Source of the DNA: SVTX01 sp045577415
Lineage (GTDB): Bacteria > Bacillota > Clostridia > Oscillospirales > CAG-272
Length of the DNA stretch: 15,925 bases
NCBI GenBank assembly: GCA_045577415.1
Contig: JAZNII010000165.1
Coordinates: 1-15,925, forward strand
Reading direction: 5' to 3'
Shown here piece by piece: positions 13,204-15,925 of the stretch. Each line of letters opens with the position of its first letter. The first letter of the stretch is position 1. The position numbers and the translations under genes are program-made. The notes under the pieces are model-generated. The model made no database searches. It was given only the letters and a program-made list of their open reading frames with translations, and had not been told where the DNA came from.

Positions 13204-14301
13204 ATGAACAGAGTTTACAACTTTTCAGCAGGCCCTTCCATGCTTCCGCTTCCCGTACTTGAAAGAGCAGCAAGCGAGCTGGTCTGCTACGGAAATTCAG
13301 GAATGTCGGTTATGGAGATGAGCCATAGGTCTCCCGACTACGAGGCGATAATCAAGGCGGCTGAGGCTGACCTTCGCAAGATAATGAATATTCCCGACAA
13401 CTACAAAGTGCTGTTTCTTCAAGGCGGCGCGTCGACGCAGTTTGCGTCTGTCCCTATGAACCTTATAAATTTGAAGCCTGCAAAAAAGGCGCTCTACGCA
13501 GTCTCGGGACAGTTCTCGGGCAAGGCTTATAAGGAAGCGCAGAAGATGGGCTATGACGCAAAGTGCATAGCGACCACCAAGGACACGAACTTCGATCACG
13601 TTCCCGAGATCACCCGTGAGATGGTGGATCAGGACGCGTCCTACCTCCACATTTGCTTCAATAATACTATATACGGCACAAAATACCCCTATATTCCCGA
13701 CACGGGCGACGTGCCTCTCGTTGCAGACCTTTCCTCCTGCATTATTTCCGAGCCTGTTGATGTAACAAAATTCGGAGTGATATACGCGGGAGCGCAAAAA
13801 AATATGGCTCCCGCCGGTGTGACCCTCGTTATCGTCCGCGAGGACCTTCTCGGCTTCGCAGAGGAGAATATCCCCACTATGCTCGATTGGAAGACCATGG
13901 CGGACAACGACTCTATGTATAACACTCCCCCTTGCTACGCCATCTATATGGCAGGGCTTGTCTATAAGTGGATAGAGCAGCTCGGCGGTCTTGACGTTAT
14001 GCAGGAAATGAACATAAAGAAGGCGGCTCTGCTTTACGACTATCTCGACAGCCAGTCCTACTATATCGCCCCCGTCAAGAAGGAGTCCCGTTCGCTTATG
14101 AACGTTACCTTCGTTACGGGCGATGCAGATCTTGACAAAAAGTTTGCATCCGAAGCCTCCGCGGCAGGGCTTAAAAACCTTAAAGGACACAGAAGCGTGG
14201 GCGGTATGAGAGCGTCGATCTACAATGCTATGCCCTACGAAGGCGTAGAAGCGCTTGTAGCGTTCATGAAGAAATTCGCTGAGGAGAATCCTAAAAAATG
14301 A
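13204..14301 (+). CDS. serC: Phosphoserine aminotransferase
   Basis: A 365-aa class V (fold type I) aminotransferase that converts 3-phosphohydroxypyruvate and glutamate to O-phosphoserine and 2-oxoglutarate, the second step of serine synthesis; many members also act in pyridoxal-phosphate synthesis. It opens with YNFSAGPSMLPLPVL and has GMSVMEMSHRSPDY (33-46), LFLQGGASTQFASVPMNL (PLP phosphate binding) and the PLP lysine Lys199 in YAGAQKNMAPAG. The C-terminal GHRSVGGMRASIYNAMP is the phosphate-binding end. Length matches the family (about 360). The ribosome binding site AAGGAGA stands 5 bases before the ATG. Its TGA overlaps the ATG of serA. Confidence 0.97.
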   Translation: MNRVYNFSAGPSMLPLPVLERAASELVCYGNSGMSVMEMSHRSPDYEAIIKAAEADLRKIMNIPDNYKVLFLQGGASTQFASVPMNLINLKPAKKALYAVSGQFSGKAYKEAQKMGYDAKCIATTKDTNFDHVPEITREMVDQDASYLHICFNNTIYGTKYPYIPDTGDVPLVADLSSCIISEPVDVTKFGVIYAGAQKNMAPAGVTLVIVREDLLGFAEENIPTMLDWKTMADNDSMYNTPPCYAIYMAGLVYKWIEQLGGLDVMQEMNIKKAALLYDYLDSQSYYIAPVKKESRSLMNVTFVTGDADLDKKFASEASAAGLKNLKGHRSVGGMRASIYNAMPYEGVEALVAFMKKFAEENPKK

Positions 14302-15458
14302 TCAAAAACATAAAATTACTCAACAAAATAGCGAAGGTCGGCACAGATAAGCTTGATCCTGCGCTTTTCAACGTAGGCGAGGAGGTAGATGCCCCCTACG
14401 GCATCATGGTACGTTCCGCAAATATGCTGGACATGGAATTTAATAGCGAACTCAGAGCTATCGCGAGAGCGGGTGCGGGTGTCAACAACATCCCGATCGA
14501 CCGTTGCACGGAGCAGGGAGTTGTGGTATTCAATACCCCCGGCGCTAACGCAAACGCGGTCAAGGAGCTTGTTATTGCGGGACTTATGCTTGCGTCGAGA
14601 GACGTAATAGGCGGCGTTAACTGGGCGGGAACGCTTACCGAGGACGTAGCAAAGCAGGTCGAGAAGGGCAAGAGCAAATTTGCGGGCGTTGAGGTCGCAG
14701 GCAAGACCCTCGGCGTTATCGGACTTGGCGCGATAGGCGGAATGGTTGCAAATACGGCGGTTCATCTCCGTATGGACGTAGTCGGCTGTGACCCCTATAT
14801 GTCGATCGAGGCGGCTTGGAACCTCAACCACAACGTAACAAAGGCGGCAACCTACGACGATATATACGCAGTGTCCGATTACATCACGCTCCACGTTCCG
14901 TCAACGCCCCAGACCAAGGGAATGATCAACAAAGAGACTATCGCCAAGATGAAGGACGGCGTTAGAATACTTAATTTTTCGAGAGCCGACCTCGTCAACG
15001 CAGCTGACCTGAAAGTTGCCCTTGAAAGCGGCAAGGTTGCGGCATACGTAACCGATTTCCCCACAGAGGAAGTCCTTAACACAAAGGGAATAGTCGCTAT
15101 CCCTCACCTTGGAGCATCTACCGAGGAGAGCGAGGACAACTGCGCGGTAATGGCGGCGCAGGAGCTATCTGATTATCTGGCGAACGGAAACATTCGCAAC
15201 AGCGTGAATTTCCCCGCGATAAGCATGCCCAGAAGCGGCGACGCAAGAATTTGCGTGCTTCATAAAAATATCCCCGCGGTCATTTCGAGCATTACGACGA
15301 TCTGCTCGGAGCAAGGACTTAACATCGAGAATATGACGAACAAATCCCGCGGCGAGGTCGCGTATACCATCATCGACCTGACGGGAAAAGCAGATGCCGA
15401 CTCACTTGAGAAGCTGAAAGCCATCGATGGCATAATCAGAGTCAGAATTCTTCAATAA
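14298..15458 (+). CDS. serA: D-3-phosphoglycerate dehydrogenase (short form with C-terminal ACT domain)
   Basis: A 386-aa NAD-dependent dehydrogenase for the first step of serine synthesis, 3-phosphoglycerate to 3-phosphohydroxypyruvate. The order is substrate domain (1-90 and 285-310), Rossmann domain with GLGAIG (142-147), catalytic Arg in NFSRADLVN, acid in TDFPTEEVLN, catalytic His270 in PHLGASTEE, then an ACT domain (about 316-386, ARICVLHKNIPAVISSITT...), which usually senses serine. It lacks the large intervening ASB domain of long-form enzymes. Its ATG overlaps the serC stop as ATGA, and a GAGGAG site lies in the serC end, so the two are translationally coupled. The operon ends at 15498-15532. 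Confidence 0.97.
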   Translation: MIKNIKLLNKIAKVGTDKLDPALFNVGEEVDAPYGIMVRSANMLDMEFNSELRAIARAGAGVNNIPIDRCTEQGVVVFNTPGANANAVKELVIAGLMLASRDVIGGVNWAGTLTEDVAKQVEKGKSKFAGVEVAGKTLGVIGLGAIGGMVANTAVHLRMDVVGCDPYMSIEAAWNLNHNVTKAATYDDIYAVSDYITLHVPSTPQTKGMINKETIAKMKDGVRILNFSRADLVNAADLKVALESGKVAAYVTDFPTEEVLNTKGIVAIPHLGASTEESEDNCAVMAAQELSDYLANGNIRNSVNFPAISMPRSGDARICVLHKNIPAVISSITTICSEQGLNIENMTNKSRGEVAYTIIDLTGKADADSLEKLKAIDGIIRVRILQ

Positions 15459-15497
15459 TATAATATATATGCGCTCAAAAGATATATGCGTTCGCAA

Positions 15498-15532
15498 AAA
15501 ACCTCCCACGGGACAGTCCCGTGGGAGGTTTT
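15498..15532. terminator. Bidirectional terminator after serA, also facing the 47-aa ORF
   Basis: A perfect 16-bp stem (AAAACCTCCCACGGGA with its complement) around a CAG loop. It gives TTTT on the plus strand for serC-serA and TTTTTT on the minus strand for the small ORF at 15561-15704. Its core CCCACGGGA...TCCCGTGGG recurs in the hairpin at 15722-15745. Confidence 0.9.
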
Positions 15533-15560
15533 GCACTTAATTAAAAAATTGAAATCCAAA

Positions 15561-15704
15561 TCAGAAAGGAAGAAAGCCCATGTCCCAACCGTCATCTTCG
15601 GTTTCGGTCTCGACAATACCATCGCTCTCGGTGATAATATCGTTCAAAACCTCAATTTTGAGAAATTGTGGGTCCTCGTAAGGAAATTTTCTTTTTTTCA
15701 TCAT
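15561..15704 (-). CDS. 47-aa small acidic protein, possibly a peptide precursor
   Basis: On the minus strand an ATG at 15704 (or the adjacent ATG at 15701) opens a 47-codon frame: MMKKRKFPYEDPQFLKIEVL, then NDIITESDGI, an acidic VETETEDDGW and the end DMGFLPF. The plan (basic MKKR start, a Y/F-x-x-P-x-F..I.V phrase, DIIT-S, acidic or aromatic tail) looks like a recurrent class of very small clostridial proteins of unknown function, some of which resemble ribosomally made peptide precursors; this is recollection, not a search result. The ribosome binding site is weak (GAAAGAAAG). It sits between two hairpins and downstream of the truncated right-edge gene on the same strand. No modification enzyme is in view. 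Confidence 0.6.
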   Translation of the reverse strand: MMKKRKFPYEDPQFLKIEVLNDIITESDGIVETETEDDGWDMGFLPF

Positions 15705-15721
15705 AACTTGTCTTTCTTTCA

Positions 15722-15745
15722 CCCCACGGGATCTCTCCCGTGGGG
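15722..15745. terminator. Hairpin with the same core as the serA terminator
   Basis: CCCCACGGGA (15722-15731) pairs with TCCCGTGGGG (15736-15745) around TCTC. A T-rich tail (AATTTTGTTTTG) follows on the plus strand; the minus-strand side is purine-rich, so it may not stop transcription coming from the right-edge gene and instead could sit in the leader of the 47-aa ORF. Confidence 0.6.
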
Positions 15746-15782
15746 AATTTTGTTTTGTAAGGTTTTAAGCCTTTAGCCGAAA

Positions 15783-15925
15783 TTACTGTGCCGCGGGAAC
15801 CTGAACGTTGATGAAGTCGGCAATCAGAATGGATCGACCGTCATATGTTTCAGCGTAGAACTCAATGGTAACGGTCTGACCTGGGTAAGCCGAGAGATCA
15901 ACACCTGTAGCACAATTGAACTTGG
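15783..15925 (-). CDS. C-terminal end of a probable extracellular beta-sandwich protein (runs off the right edge)
   Basis: The minus strand is open from the window edge to a TAA at 15785-15783, giving 46 C-terminal residues that include NCATGVDLSAYPGQTVTIEF and ILIADFINVQVPAAQ. The alternation of short beta-strand-like segments with Gly, Thr and Tyr, and the phrase 'YPGQTVTIEFYAET', are typical of Ig-like or carbohydrate-binding modules at the ends of secreted clostridial proteins. No sortase or cell-wall anchor follows. The protein family cannot be named from this fragment. Confidence 0.6.
   Translation of the reverse strand, partial: KFNCATGVDLSAYPGQTVTIEFYAETYDGRSILIADFINVQVPAAQ

Noticed and set aside
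15486..15776. A 96-codon plus-strand frame after serA
   Set aside because: It runs through two intrinsic-terminator-type hairpins and has no ribosome binding site; the minus-strand 47-aa ORF is the better reading of this stretch.

Overview
The window looks like chromosome from an uncultured anaerobic Bacillota, most likely a gut or rumen clostridium (Oscillospirales-like). The grounds are strong AGGAGG-type ribosome binding sites, A+T-rich intergenic spacers with several near-consensus sigma-A promoters (all with 17-base spacers), many perfect intrinsic terminators, a Bacillota-type EndoA/MazF, a clostridial class II aldolase and a genomically encoded tRNA CCA end. The lineage is inferred from these traits; no rRNA is present to prove it.

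Left part (1-6362), mostly housekeeping and metabolic single genes: the start of an unidentified protein (minus), a tRNA-Trp (minus) with a terminator whose stem reaches into the tRNA end, a GNAT acetyltransferase (plus), an ArsB/SLC13-type permease with a natural poly-histidine N-terminus (minus), a sialate-O-acetylesterase-like SGNH hydrolase (plus), an acyl-ACP thioesterase and a class II fructose-bisphosphate aldolase (both minus, separated by a 117-base palindromic repeat element), and an orphan MazF-family RNase with a C-terminal extension (minus).

Middle part (6611-13041), the most interesting locus: one promoter followed by two paralogous membrane-anchored LtaS/sulfatase-fold proteins (590 and 648 aa), then a 698-aa protein that fuses a complete YidC/Oxa1-type membrane insertase domain to a CDP-glycerol glycerophosphotransferase-like (TagF/TagB-type) domain, then, behind its own consensus promoter, a 94-aa single-span membrane protein with an IDPTSAT motif. 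Together these look like a dedicated system for making or modifying a phosphate-containing cell-surface polymer (teichoic- or lipoteichoic-acid-like). The substrate and product cannot be read from sequence.

Right part (13140-15925): a serC-serA operon for serine biosynthesis with a 4-base ATGA overlap, a strong terminator, then on the minus strand a 47-aa small ORF lying between two hairpins that share the same core, and the C-terminal end of what looks like an extracellular beta-rich protein running off the window.
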